Of a stretch of DNA of 64,000 nt, positions 1 to 8,999 are shown in pieces; positions within the stretch are counted from its first letter, which is position 1, and each line of letters opens with the position of its first letter. Both the position numbers and the translations under genes were made by a program. Below the pieces are notes generated by a model. It made no database searches. It saw only the letters and a program-made list of their open reading frames with translations, and had not been told where the DNA came from. The stretch is from Tenacibaculum larymnensis. Its GTDB lineage: Bacteria > Bacteroidota > Bacteroidia > Flavobacteriales > Flavobacteriaceae. The DNA is taken from the NCBI RefSeq assembly GCF_028829235.1, contig NZ_JAIWJY010000012.1:1-64000 (forward strand), written 5' to 3'.

Positions 1-75
1 GCTCTATGTTTTAGAGATTATTATATCTCGTAGTTTTTAATCCTTTTCCCGTTATTTTTATAATTTTAAAAGAAG

Positions 76-83
76 TAATTTTG
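76..83 (+). promoter_or_regulatory. Candidate -7 box upstream of pta
   Basis: TAATTTTG matches the Bacteroidota -7 consensus TAnnTTTG and lies 17 bases before the pta start codon. I see no TTG at the expected -33 distance, so this is a half-match only. Confidence 0.35.
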
Positions 84-99
84 CTTCAAAAGCAAGAAT

Positions 100-2193
100 A
101 TGAATAAATCAATTTATATCGCTGCAAGTGATGCAAATTCAGGAAAGTCTATGTTGAGCTTGGGGTTGATGCAACTGTTACTTCGAAAAAAACCCAAAGT
201 AGGTTATTTCAGACCTATAATTGACAATCCAATAGGTAATAAGAGAGATAATCATATAAACACAGTTCTTAATTACTTCAATTTAAAAAGCAGTTATGAT
301 GATTGTTATGCTTTTACGAGGTCAGAGTTAATTAGAAATTTGAACGAGAATAAAGAGGATGAAATTATTAACAAAATCATTGAAAAGTATAAGAAGTTAG
401 AAGAGGAAAATGATTTTGTAATTATTGAAGGAACTGATTTTTCTGATCATGGAGCTGTGATTGAAATGGATTTAAATGTTCTTATAGCTAAAAATATTGG
501 AACACCTGTAATCATAGTATCAGGAGGTGTGAATAAAACACTTGAAGATTTTACTCAGAGTCTACGATTAACTTACGACTCTTTTGTGAATAAAGATGTA
601 CAGGTTATTGCAGTTGTAGCAAATAAAGTGCAAGAAAAGAATATTCCAATTATTGTAAAAGAAGTTGGTGGTAACTTACCAAAGTCAGTTTCTATAAATG
701 CTATTCCAATAGATCAAAAATTAAATAATCCAACAATCAAGGAATTTTTAATGGAGATTGAAGGAAAAGTTTTATTTGGTGAAAAGTTTTTAAATAATAC
801 TACAGGTGATATTAAAGTTGGTGCCATGCAATTATCTCATTTTTTACATCATTTAGGAGATGATAGTGTAGTGGTAACACCTGCCGATAGATCAGATATA
901 TTGTTAGGTACTTTGCAAGCCAATATCTCTAGTAATTATCCATCTGTAGCTGGGATTATTCTTACAGGAGGAATGGAATTAAATTCTTCTATAATAAAAC
1001 TAATTGAAGGATTAGAAAAAATAGTGCCAATTCTTTGGGTAAAAGATGGAACATTTAGTGTAGCATCAAGATTGGGAGCTGTACGTTCTCATATTTATGC
1101 TGAGAATGTTGATAAGATAAAAATGTCTATCAACATGTTTGAAAAATATGTTGATGTTACAAACTTGAATGAAAAGCTAGTTAGCTATAGAGGATCAGAA
1201 GCACTCACACCGAGAATGTTTCAATATAATTTATTAAAAAAAGCAAAAGAGACTCGTAAACATATTGTGTTACCTGAAGGGAATGATGATAGAATATTAA
1301 TTGCAGCTTCTCAATTACAAAAGACTGATGTTGTTAAGTTAACAATATTGGGGAAAAGAGTAAATGTAGAAGCTTCAGTTAAGCGATTAAATATCCCTTT
1401 TGATTTTGAAAAAACAGAAATTATCAATCCTATAGAATCTGAATACTTTGCAGATTTTTCTAATACATTATATGAACTAAGAAAACATAAAGGTTTAAGT
1501 CCTGCAATGGCAGAAGATTTAATGGGAGATGTTTCTTATTTTGGAACGATGATGGTGTATAAAGGAATTGCAGATGGTATGGTTTCTGGAGCAGCACATA
1601 CTACGCAACATACTATAAAACCAGCGTTACAGTTTGTAAAAACCAAACCAGGGTTTTCAGTAGTTTCTTCAATTTTCTTTATGTGTTTGGAAGATAGAGT
1701 GTCTGTATTTGGTGATTGTGCCATTAATCCAAACCCGACAGCTGAAGAATTGGCTGAAATCGCAATTTCTTCGGCAGATTCAAGCATTGCTTTTGGCATA
1801 GATCCTAAAATAGCTATGTTGTCTTATTCATCAGGTACTTCTGGAAAAGGAGAAGATGTAGAGACCGTTAGAAGAGCCACTGAAATAGTGAAAGAAAAAC
1901 GTCCAGATTTAAAAGTAGAGGGGCCTATTCAGTATGATGCAGCAGTTGATCCTTCAGTAGGAAAAAAGAAATTACCTAATTCGGAAGTTGCAGGTCAAGC
2001 AAATGTGTTAATTTTTCCAGATTTAAATACAGGGAATAATACTTATAAAGCTGTGCAACGTGAAACAGGGGCTTTGGCTATCGGACCAATGTTACAAGGG
2101 TTGAATAAACCAGTAAACGATTTAAGTAGAGGTTGTACTGTTGATGATATTTTTAATACTGTAATTTTAACTGCAATTCAAGCGCAAGAATAA
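100..2193 (+). CDS. pta: Phosphate acetyltransferase (long, three-domain form)
   Basis: Interconverts acetyl-CoA and acetyl phosphate in the cytoplasm and is the first step of the Pta-Ack acetate pathway. The 697-residue length is that of the long Pta form. An N-terminal BioD-like P-loop domain begins with ASDANSGKS near residue 8. A DRTGG-type regulatory region covers roughly residues 200-330, and the catalytic PTA_PTB domain runs from about residue 370 to the end (HIVLPEGND, SYSSGTSGKG, PNSEVAGQAN). ackA follows 21 bases downstream on the same strand, which confirms the pathway assignment and points to one operon. I see no truncation or missing motif. Confidence 0.96.
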   Translation: MNKSIYIAASDANSGKSMLSLGLMQLLLRKKPKVGYFRPIIDNPIGNKRDNHINTVLNYFNLKSSYDDCYAFTRSELIRNLNENKEDEIINKIIEKYKKLEEENDFVIIEGTDFSDHGAVIEMDLNVLIAKNIGTPVIIVSGGVNKTLEDFTQSLRLTYDSFVNKDVQVIAVVANKVQEKNIPIIVKEVGGNLPKSVSINAIPIDQKLNNPTIKEFLMEIEGKVLFGEKFLNNTTGDIKVGAMQLSHFLHHLGDDSVVVTPADRSDILLGTLQANISSNYPSVAGIILTGGMELNSSIIKLIEGLEKIVPILWVKDGTFSVASRLGAVRSHIYAENVDKIKMSINMFEKYVDVTNLNEKLVSYRGSEALTPRMFQYNLLKKAKETRKHIVLPEGNDDRILIAASQLQKTDVVKLTILGKRVNVEASVKRLNIPFDFEKTEIINPIESEYFADFSNTLYELRKHKGLSPAMAEDLMGDVSYFGTMMVYKGIADGMVSGAAHTTQHTIKPALQFVKTKPGFSVVSSIFFMCLEDRVSVFGDCAINPNPTAEELAEIAISSADSSIAFGIDPKIAMLSYSSGTSGKGEDVETVRRATEIVKEKRPDLKVEGPIQYDAAVDPSVGKKKLPNSEVAGQANVLIFPDLNTGNNTYKAVQRETGALAIGPMLQGLNKPVNDLSRGCTVDDIFNTVILTAIQAQE

Positions 2194-2214
2194 CTTGCTT
2201 ATCAATATAAAATA

Positions 2215-3396
2215 ATGAAAGTTTTAGTAATTAACTCAGGAAGTTCCTCTATAAAATATCAATTGTTTGAAATGCCTCAACAAGAAGTACTTTGTTCGGG
2301 TATGATAGAAAGAATTGGTTTAGAAATTGGAAAAGTTCACTATAAATCAAACAATGATAAAATTGAAGAAGAAGTAGTAATTAAAGATCATAAATCAGGT
2401 TTAGAGAGAGTGGTTGATTTATTATTGGATGAAAAAGTAGGAGTAATCTCTTCTACCAATGAAATTAAAGTTGTAGGACATAGAGTCGTACATGGTGGAA
2501 GCACATTTACAAAAACTGCTATAGTTACTGATGAAGTTAAAAAGAAAATAGAGTCATTGTTTTCGTTAGCTCCTCTACATAATCCAGCAAACTTAGAAGG
2601 GATAACAGTATCTGAATCCATTTTTAAAAATGCACAACAAGTAGCTGTTTTTGATACAGCATTTCATCAAACCATACCTGTTGAAGCTTACAAATATGCA
2701 ATTCCTAATAAATTTTTAGATGAACATAGAATTCGTTTATATGGATTTCATGGAACTAGCCATAAATATGTATCGGAAAAAGCGAATGAATATCTTCAAA
2801 AAGAAAATTCAAAAATTATTACCATTCATTTAGGAAATGGGTGTAGTATGACTGCAATAAAAAACGGAAAAAGTATTGATCATAGTTTAGGGTTTGGTCC
2901 AGTTACAGGTTTAATCATGGGGACACGTTCTGGAGATATTGATCATTCTTTGATTTTCTATTTGATAAACAACTTAGGATATGATGCTGATTATGTAAAC
3001 AACATGTTACAAAAAGAAAGTGGAATGTTAGGCTTAACAGGTTTTAGTGATTTACGAGATATTGAAGCTGCCGCAGCAAAAGGAGATAAAAACTGCCAGT
3101 TAGCGTTGGATATGAACGCTTACAGAATAAAAAAATACATAGGTTCGTACGTTGCGGCGATGAATGGTTTAGATGCGATTGTATTTACGGCTGGAATTGG
3201 TGAAAATTCTGACGTAATTAGAAAATTAGTTTGTACAGATATGGAGTATTTGGGAATTGAGTTAGATACAGAAAAGAATGCTATCCGAGCTAAACAGTTC
3301 ACTGAAATACATAAAGATACTTCAAAAGTAAAAGTGTTGGTAATTCCAACAAATGAAGAGTTAGAAATAGCAAAACAATCATACGAGTTATTATAG
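2215..3396 (+). CDS. ackA: Acetate kinase
   Basis: Transfers phosphate between acetyl phosphate and ADP, giving ATP and acetate, and works with the Pta encoded just upstream. The 393-residue protein has the usual family length. Acetate/propionate kinase signatures are all present: VLVINSGSSSIKY at residues 3-15, HRVVHGG, DTAFHQT, GFHGTSHKYV, the phosphate loop HLGNGCSMTAIKNG, and FTAGIGENS near the C-terminus. The gene is followed after one base by a pseudouridine synthase gene, so the three probably share a transcript. Confidence 0.97.
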   Translation: MKVLVINSGSSSIKYQLFEMPQQEVLCSGMIERIGLEIGKVHYKSNNDKIEEEVVIKDHKSGLERVVDLLLDEKVGVISSTNEIKVVGHRVVHGGSTFTKTAIVTDEVKKKIESLFSLAPLHNPANLEGITVSESIFKNAQQVAVFDTAFHQTIPVEAYKYAIPNKFLDEHRIRLYGFHGTSHKYVSEKANEYLQKENSKIITIHLGNGCSMTAIKNGKSIDHSLGFGPVTGLIMGTRSGDIDHSLIFYLINNLGYDADYVNNMLQKESGMLGLTGFSDLRDIEAAAAKGDKNCQLALDMNAYRIKKYIGSYVAAMNGLDAIVFTAGIGENSDVIRKLVCTDMEYLGIELDTEKNAIRAKQFTEIHKDTSKVKVLVIPTNEELEIAKQSYELL

Positions 3397-3397
3397 T

Positions 3398-4192
3398 ATG
3401 AATTATAACTACGCGTATTTAGTCCAGTTTCAGTATTTGGGGTTTCGTTTACACGGTTGGCAAAAACAACCTAATTTAAAAACAGTTCATTTTTTTGTTG
3501 ATAAAACATTAAAGTTCGTGTGTAAAGGAATTCGATGCAAGTCGATAGGAGTTGGGAGAACAGATGCAAAAGTATCATCTACCGATTATTATTTTCAGTT
3601 GTTTATTGACGAAAAATTAGATGAACTTTTTTTTATTGAAGATTTCAATAGGAATTCGCCTTCAGACATTCGAGTGTTAGCTCTAGAGCAACTTCATGAT
3701 GAAGAGTTTAATATTATTCAACATCCGAAAGTTAAGGAATATCGTTATTACTTTTCTTTTGGAGAGAAAAACCATCCTTATTGTGCTCCTTTTTTAACAG
3801 GGTATTTAGATAAATTAGATATAGAGTTAATGAAAGAAGGCGCACAACTTTTTGAAGGTTTTCATAATTTTAAGCATTATTGTACAAAACCTTCACCAGA
3901 AACGAAACTAGAACGTACGATTGATGTTTGTAGAATTGAAGAGAATACAGAATTGTTAGCCTCTTTTTTTCCTGAGAAAAGCTATGTTTTAATCATTAGA
4001 GGGAGCGGGTTTTTACGTAATCAAATCCGTTTAATTATGGGAGCTTTAGCTGAATTAGGTAAAGGTAACTACGACTTAGAGTTCATCAAGAAAAGTTTGA
4101 GTCCTGAAAATAGTGATATAGACTTTATGAAAACTATAGCACCAGCTTCTGGTTTGCATTTACATGGGATTGAATTTAAAAATGAAGAGTAA
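3398..4192 (+). CDS. TruA-family tRNA pseudouridine synthase paralogue
   Basis: Belongs to the TruA family, whose founding member isomerises uridines in the tRNA anticodon arm. The catalytic aspartate sits in GVGRTDAKVSS, where canonical TruA usually has GRTDAGVHA, so the loop after the Asp is unusual. Other TruA-like segments are FQYLGFRLHGWQKQ at the N-terminus, the central KEYRYYFSFG, and RGSGFLRNQIRLIMGAL near residue 215, which resembles the family's GxGFLxxMVR motif. Length (264 residues) fits. It starts one base after the ackA stop and was probably recruited into that operon. It may be a second, specialised TruA; a canonical truA is not in this window. Target uridine unknown. Confidence 0.82.
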   Translation: MNYNYAYLVQFQYLGFRLHGWQKQPNLKTVHFFVDKTLKFVCKGIRCKSIGVGRTDAKVSSTDYYFQLFIDEKLDELFFIEDFNRNSPSDIRVLALEQLHDEEFNIIQHPKVKEYRYYFSFGEKNHPYCAPFLTGYLDKLDIELMKEGAQLFEGFHNFKHYCTKPSPETKLERTIDVCRIEENTELLASFFPEKSYVLIIRGSGFLRNQIRLIMGALAELGKGNYDLEFIKKSLSPENSDIDFMKTIAPASGLHLHGIEFKNEE

Positions 4193-4198
4193 ATTTCA

Positions 4199-5848
4199 CT
4201 AAGATTTTTTGGAAGCTATTTTTAATAAGTACGCATCACCTAACTTAGAATCTCTCGTTTTAGGGTTTAGAAATTTTAAGCTAAGTCTAGTTACTCTAAA
4301 ATGATCAACTCTGTGTTTTTCTTTAATGATAAAACCATCTTCTTCAACTTTTTCAAGAGGAATATTTCGAATAACAATCCAAACGTCTTTATTAATGTTT
4401 TTGAGTTCTTCCTTTGTAATATGGGGAGTATTTCTTTCGGTATAAAAATCTAAAGGCCAAGAGTAATCATTTTCATAAAAATATACGTCTTCAATGTTTA
4501 TGGAATCGTTTTGGTTAACAATGGTAGCTAGTTTTATCCCTCCTTGATATTGTAGCAATTCAGGATAGAAGTAAGTATTAAGTACTACATTGATAAACAC
4601 CATTAAGAGAACAGAATTAATAACTATTTTTTTACTAAGATTCTCCTTCTGAATTAAAGAAAATAGTAATACTAAAAATAAAATACAACTAATTATAAAA
4701 GTTAAGATAGATGGAGTATTAAAAGTAAAGCATAAAATTAAAACAACAGCAATGGTTAATACAATTGTCATAAAGTAAACGAAGCCTACAAATATTTTTA
4801 ATGTTTTTTGTTGATTGTCTTTTTGTAGGTTATACAAAACCCCTGCTGTAAAAACCGAGAATAAAGCTAATAATGGATTTAAATAATGAGGTAATTTAAA
4901 TTTCGAAAAACTAATAATAAGTAAAGTAATTAATACTCCTCCTAGGGTTAATAGTTCTATGTCTTGTACAGACTTAAATTTATTTTTAACCAATTTTTTG
5001 ATCTGATAAAATAAACCGTAGTACATTAAAAAAGCCCAAGGTAAAAAAGTCCAAAGTAGAGAATGGAAAAAGAAAAAGTAATCAGGACTATTCTGTTTAA
5101 AACCAGTAGCAGTTATTCTCTCAACATTTTGACTCCATAAAATAAAATTTACACCATCCATTCCAAATTGAACATAGTAGGCATATACTACAGGTGTAAT
5201 AGAAAGGAAGAAAGCAAACAAACCAATAAGGACCTTGTAGGAAAATATTACATTAAACTTTTTAGTGTAAATTATATGAGAAAATATAGCAAAACAAATA
5301 ATTCCTACTCCATAAAATCCTTTAGTAGAAAATGATATTCCCATACCAATGGCCCCTAGAATAATTGAAATTAGTTTTTTTGTTGAGACATATTCAAACA
5401 ATTGCCAAATGGCAAAAATTGTAGCTCCAGTTAATACAGCATCGGTACGAACATCGTGATTAGCTAAAATTATAGACTGGCTAGTTAAAAAGATAAGCGA
5501 ACCAAAATGAGCTACACTTTTACTATATAGCTTTTTTGTTAATTGATAAACAGAATATGCTCCTAAAATAGTAAATAATAAAGCTGGAAGTCGATAAGCC
5601 CATTCATGTAAACCAAAAATTTTAAATGAAATAGCTGATAACCAAAAATGCATATGTGGTTTATCTAAATAAGGGTTAGGGCCTTTTAGTAATTCAAAAA
5701 AATTATCACTTAAATACATGCGCATTGACATTGTAGCATGTTGCGCAGAATCATTGGCCATTAAAGGAATAAACAATCCTATAACATAAACCACTGCAAC
5801 TAAAAAATAGAGATATTTAATGTTTTTTTGTTGGTAAAAAAAGTCCAT
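4199..5848 (-). CDS. ArnT-like GT-C glycosyltransferase (GT83/PMT_2)
   Basis: A polytopic membrane glycosyltransferase of the ArnT/dolichyl-phosphate-mannose transferase superfamily, expected to move a sugar from a polyprenyl-phosphate donor to an acceptor on the periplasmic side. The 549 residues contain a first membrane helix, then a periplasmic loop with the acidic ANDSAQHATMSMRMY motif (the position of the ArnT DE motif), KPHMHFWL, and about ten further hydrophobic segments, ending in a soluble C-terminal domain. It is the last gene of a three-gene minus-strand unit after a polyprenyl-phosphate GT2 and an LPG-synthase-like membrane protein. Together these suggest modification of a lipid, glycan or protein in the envelope. 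Acceptor and sugar cannot be read from sequence. Confidence 0.85.
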   Translation of the reverse strand: MDFFYQQKNIKYLYFLVAVVYVIGLFIPLMANDSAQHATMSMRMYLSDNFFELLKGPNPYLDKPHMHFWLSAISFKIFGLHEWAYRLPALLFTILGAYSVYQLTKKLYSKSVAHFGSLIFLTSQSIILANHDVRTDAVLTGATIFAIWQLFEYVSTKKLISIILGAIGMGISFSTKGFYGVGIICFAIFSHIIYTKKFNVIFSYKVLIGLFAFFLSITPVVYAYYVQFGMDGVNFILWSQNVERITATGFKQNSPDYFFFFHSLLWTFLPWAFLMYYGLFYQIKKLVKNKFKSVQDIELLTLGGVLITLLIISFSKFKLPHYLNPLLALFSVFTAGVLYNLQKDNQQKTLKIFVGFVYFMTIVLTIAVVLILCFTFNTPSILTFIISCILFLVLLFSLIQKENLSKKIVINSVLLMVFINVVLNTYFYPELLQYQGGIKLATIVNQNDSINIEDVYFYENDYSWPLDFYTERNTPHITKEELKNINKDVWIVIRNIPLEKVEEDGFIIKEKHRVDHFRVTRLSLKFLNPKTRDSKLGDAYLLKIASKKS

Positions 5849-5851
5849 AAA

Positions 5852-6718
5852 TTATTTATTGTATGAAACAGCTGTTAGCTGTACTTTGTTTATAATGAAA
5901 ACTAATCCAATTAATGAAATTAAAGCAGTAATAATATTAAATGAAAGTCCAATACTTGTGGCAATTGTATCTTTGGTGTTTAAAAAAGTAGAAGCTTTTA
6001 AAAAGATATACTCCCTTGCCCCAAAACCTGCAAAAGAAACTATTGAAAGTACTGAAGAAATTAAAAAAACAAAACAGTAACTAATAATTCCAGTTACTTT
6101 TAACTGAAAGGCTTTAATAATACAAACAATAACACCAACTTGTAATAATTGAATTACTATTGAATAACCAAAGCTATAAGTATAATAAGTGTTACTATTT
6201 TTAAAAATTCGCGCTAATGCAAATTTTGCTATAAAAAAAGTAACAAAAGAAAGAACAATACTTATCAAAAGTAGTATTGAACTTGAAAAAAATAAATAAC
6301 CTCCCATTAAAATTAATAGAGAGAAAATAGCCAATAAGCCAATAAGCCTATCTATAAATACACATTTAGTTAGCTGCTTTGGCTTCCATCCAAACTGCTT
6401 ATTTAATATATATACTTTATAGGCGTCTCCACCTACACCTCCTGGAATAAAGAAGTTGTAAAACATTCCAATAAAATACAATTTTAAATTACTAACTTGA
6501 CTTAGTGTAAACTGATTTTGATGAAAAATATAATTTAATCGTAAGGATGAAACAAACTGTGAAATAATAAATAAAACAATAGCCAATACTAAATAAAAAG
6601 GATTGGAGGTCTCATATAATTTAATGACTTGATTAAAGTCAATTTTAGTAAAAACTAAGTATAAGAGTAAGATACTTACACCTATTTTAGCGAGTGTTTT
6701 AACAATTTTATTATTCAC
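5852..6718 (-). CDS. LPG-synthase-like integral membrane protein (PF03706/UPF0104)
   Basis: A 288-residue protein with about seven or eight hydrophobic helices and the GVGGDAYKVYIL segment near residue 100, typical of the lysylphosphatidylglycerol-synthase membrane-domain family without the catalytic cytoplasmic domain. Stand-alone members are commonly encoded next to polyprenyl-phosphate glycosyltransferases and are often guessed to translocate or accommodate lipid-linked substrates; that role is inference. It overlaps the upstream GT2 gene by 8 bases and is 3 bases from the downstream ArnT-like gene, so the three are almost certainly cotranscribed. Confidence 0.8.
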   Translation of the reverse strand: MNNKIVKTLAKIGVSILLLYLVFTKIDFNQVIKLYETSNPFYLVLAIVLFIISQFVSSLRLNYIFHQNQFTLSQVSNLKLYFIGMFYNFFIPGGVGGDAYKVYILNKQFGWKPKQLTKCVFIDRLIGLLAIFSLLILMGGYLFFSSSILLLISIVLSFVTFFIAKFALARIFKNSNTYYTYSFGYSIVIQLLQVGVIVCIIKAFQLKVTGIISYCFVFLISSVLSIVSFAGFGAREYIFLKASTFLNTKDTIATSIGLSFNIITALISLIGLVFIINKVQLTAVSYNK

Positions 6719-7661
6719 TTACATGAATTTTTCTAATAGTATAAGGACGTTTTTTTTGTGATTCGTAATAAGTTCTCATTAATAAATCTGTAATAATCCC
6801 CACAGTAAAGAATTGTAAACTAATAATAACTAACATTACACCGACAATCAATAAAGGTCTTCCCCAAATATCTTGTCCTAATAACTTTAAAATTAGTAGA
6901 TAAAAATTGATAGCTAATCCGAAGAACATAAAAAACAACCCGAAGTTACCAAAAAGATGAACTGGACGCTGCATATACTTTCTTTGGAAGATTATTAAAA
7001 TAATATCATTAATAACCTTTACAGTTCTACCTAAACCATATTTTGATTGCCCATGTATTCTAGGGTGGTGTTTTACTGGTATTTGCGTAATTCTAGCACC
7101 ATTTAAATGCGCCAAAAGATTAATAAATCGGTGCATTTCACCATATAAATTTAAATCTTTAGCTATATCTTTTTTAAATACTTTTATAGCACACCCTTGA
7201 TCTTTTAAATCTAAACGAGTAGCTCTTCTAATTAAAAAATTGGCAATTTTAGAAGGAATAGTACGAATAAAAGAGTCTTTTCTTTTAGCTCTAATTCCAG
7301 TAACAACATCCCAATCTTCTGTTTCTGCTTTTTCAATCATGTGTGGGATATCTGACGGGTCATTCTGCATGTCTCCATCAAGCGTAACTATATAATCACC
7401 TTTTGCCTGATCAAACCCAGCAGCTAATGCTAAACTCTGACCATAATTTTTACGTAGCTCAACCAAAATAACTCTAGGGTTATTCATGTTAACAACATTT
7501 TTCTTTGTGTTATCGGTTGAAAAATCATCAACATAAATGATTTCGTAATCAAATCCTTCTAAACTATCATCAATTTGTTGAGTTAACGGAACTACATTGT
7601 CTTCTTCATTATAAACAGGAACAATTACAGATATAAATCCGTAGGATTTTTTATTTGACAT
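6711..7661 (-). CDS. GT2 polyprenyl-phosphate sugar transferase (ArnC/GtrB/DPM1-like)
   Basis: Likely transfers a sugar from a nucleotide donor to undecaprenyl phosphate at the cytoplasmic face. The GT2 fold is shown by IVPVYNEEDN near the N-terminus, YVDDFSTDNT, the metal-binding LDGDMQNDP (DxD), KDQGCAIKVFKK, and HPRIHGQSKYGLGR. Two C-terminal membrane helices follow (from about residue 235), as in GtrB and ArnC. At 316 residues the length fits that group. It is the first gene of the minus-strand unit and probably makes the lipid-linked donor used by the GT-C enzyme at the end of the unit. Confidence 0.88.
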   Translation of the reverse strand: MSNKKSYGFISVIVPVYNEEDNVVPLTQQIDDSLEGFDYEIIYVDDFSTDNTKKNVVNMNNPRVILVELRKNYGQSLALAAGFDQAKGDYIVTLDGDMQNDPSDIPHMIEKAETEDWDVVTGIRAKRKDSFIRTIPSKIANFLIRRATRLDLKDQGCAIKVFKKDIAKDLNLYGEMHRFINLLAHLNGARITQIPVKHHPRIHGQSKYGLGRTVKVINDIILIIFQRKYMQRPVHLFGNFGLFFMFFGLAINFYLLILKLLGQDIWGRPLLIVGVMLVIISLQFFTVGIITDLLMRTYYESQKKRPYTIRKIHVSE

Positions 7662-7698
7662 AAGTGATTATTTATTGGGCAAAGTTACTATAAAGAAT

Positions 7699-7739
7699 TT
7701 AAAAAAGTAAAAGCTCATTTTTAAAATGAGCTTTTACTT
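7699..7739 (-). terminator. Rho-independent terminator of the acyl-CoA dehydrogenase gene
   Basis: Inverted repeat with arms 7705-7721 and 7723-7739 (AAGTAAAAGCTCATTTT and its complement; the innermost bases form the loop). Read on the minus strand, the stem is followed by a run of six Ts. It separates the dehydrogenase gene from the glycosyltransferase unit. Confidence 0.8.
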
Positions 7740-7764
7740 ATATATAGATATGAAAGAGAAATAA

Positions 7765-8907
7765 TTAATCTCTTAATACACTTCTTGAAATTACAATTTT
7801 TTGAATTTCAGAAGTTCCTTCGTAAATTTGAGTAATTTTAGCATCACGCATTAAACGCTCAACGTGGTATTCTTTAACGAATCCATTACCTCCGTGAATT
7901 TGAACAGCTTCAACAGTTTGTTCCATAGCTACTTTAGAAGCATATAATTTAGCCATAGCACCTTCGCGATCGTAGTTTTCACCAGCATCTTTCTTGCAAG
8001 CAGCAGCCATTACTAAGTGACGAGCAGCAGCAATTTCAGTATACATATCAGCTAATTTGAATGCGATAGCTTGGTGGTTGCAGATTTCAGTACCGAAAGC
8101 TTTACGCTCTTTAGAGTATTTTAACGCTAACTCATATGCTCCAGCAGCAATACCTAATGCTTGAGCAGCAATACCGATACGTCCACCAGATAAAGTTTTC
8201 ATTGCAAACTTAAACCCGAATCCATCTTCACCAATGCGGTTTTCTTTAGGAACTTTTACATCGTTAAACTGTAACGTGTGAGTATCAGAACCACGGATTC
8301 CTAGTTTATCTTCTTTAGGACCAACGTGGAAACCTTCCATTCCCTTTTCAACAATAAAAGCATTGATTCCTCTATGACCTTTAGCTCTATCAGTTTGTGC
8401 AATAACTAAATAGGTATCAGCACGTCCACCGTTGGTAATCCAGTTTTTAGTACCATTTAATAAATAGTAATCTCCTTTGTCTTCAGCAGTAGTTGCTTGT
8501 GAAGTAGCATCAGAACCAGCTTCTGGCTCACTTAAACAAAAAGCTCCTATTTGCTCACCAGTAGCTAATTTCGTTAAGTATTTTTGTTTTTGTTCTTCAG
8601 TACCATAAGCTTCTAAGCCATAACAGACTAATGAATTGTTTACAGAAACCATTACTGAAGCAGAAGCATCAATTTTTGATAATTCTTCCATAATTAATAC
8701 GTAAGAAACAGCATCCATTCCGCTTCCTCCATATTTAGGATCTACCATTACTCCCATAAATCCTAACTCACCCATTTTGCGAACTAGTTCATTAGGAAAC
8801 TCTTGTTTTTCATCTCTTTCTATAACTCCTGGCAATAATTCGGTTTGAGCAAAATCACGTGCAGCATCACGAATCATTAAATGCTCTTCTGTAAGGTTAA
8901 AATCCAT
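7765..8907 (-). CDS. Acyl-CoA dehydrogenase (short/medium-chain type)
   Basis: FAD-dependent alpha,beta-dehydrogenation of acyl-CoA in fatty-acid or branched-chain amino-acid breakdown. The 380-residue protein is complete. FAD and substrate motifs include GAFCLSEPEAGSDA and WITNGG. The C-terminal QIHGGNGFVKEYHVER and IYEGTSEIQ carry the catalytic glutamate at residue 363, the position used by short- and medium-chain enzymes. Monocistronic, with its own promoter and terminator. Chain-length preference cannot be fixed by eye; butyryl-CoA dehydrogenase-like is the best guess. Confidence 0.93.
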   Translation of the reverse strand: MDFNLTEEHLMIRDAARDFAQTELLPGVIERDEKQEFPNELVRKMGELGFMGVMVDPKYGGSGMDAVSYVLIMEELSKIDASASVMVSVNNSLVCYGLEAYGTEEQKQKYLTKLATGEQIGAFCLSEPEAGSDATSQATTAEDKGDYYLLNGTKNWITNGGRADTYLVIAQTDRAKGHRGINAFIVEKGMEGFHVGPKEDKLGIRGSDTHTLQFNDVKVPKENRIGEDGFGFKFAMKTLSGGRIGIAAQALGIAAGAYELALKYSKERKAFGTEICNHQAIAFKLADMYTEIAAARHLVMAAACKKDAGENYDREGAMAKLYASKVAMEQTVEAVQIHGGNGFVKEYHVERLMRDAKITQIYEGTSEIQKIVISRSVLRD

Positions 8908-8947
8908 TATCTATTTTATATTTTGTTAAATTCGTAAAAAATGTGCT

Positions 8948-8978
8948 CAAAGATACTTTTTTAATAGCAATTTTTCAA
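8948..8978 (-). promoter_or_regulatory. Bacteroidota-type promoter for the acyl-CoA dehydrogenase gene
   Basis: On the minus strand TTG (8978-8976) is followed after 20 bases by TATCTTTG (8955-8948). Both elements and the spacing fit TTG-N(17-23)-TAnnTTTG. The start codon is 41 bases beyond the -7 box. Confidence 0.6.
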
Positions 8979-8999
8979 TAGACTTGCTATTTTTACTTT

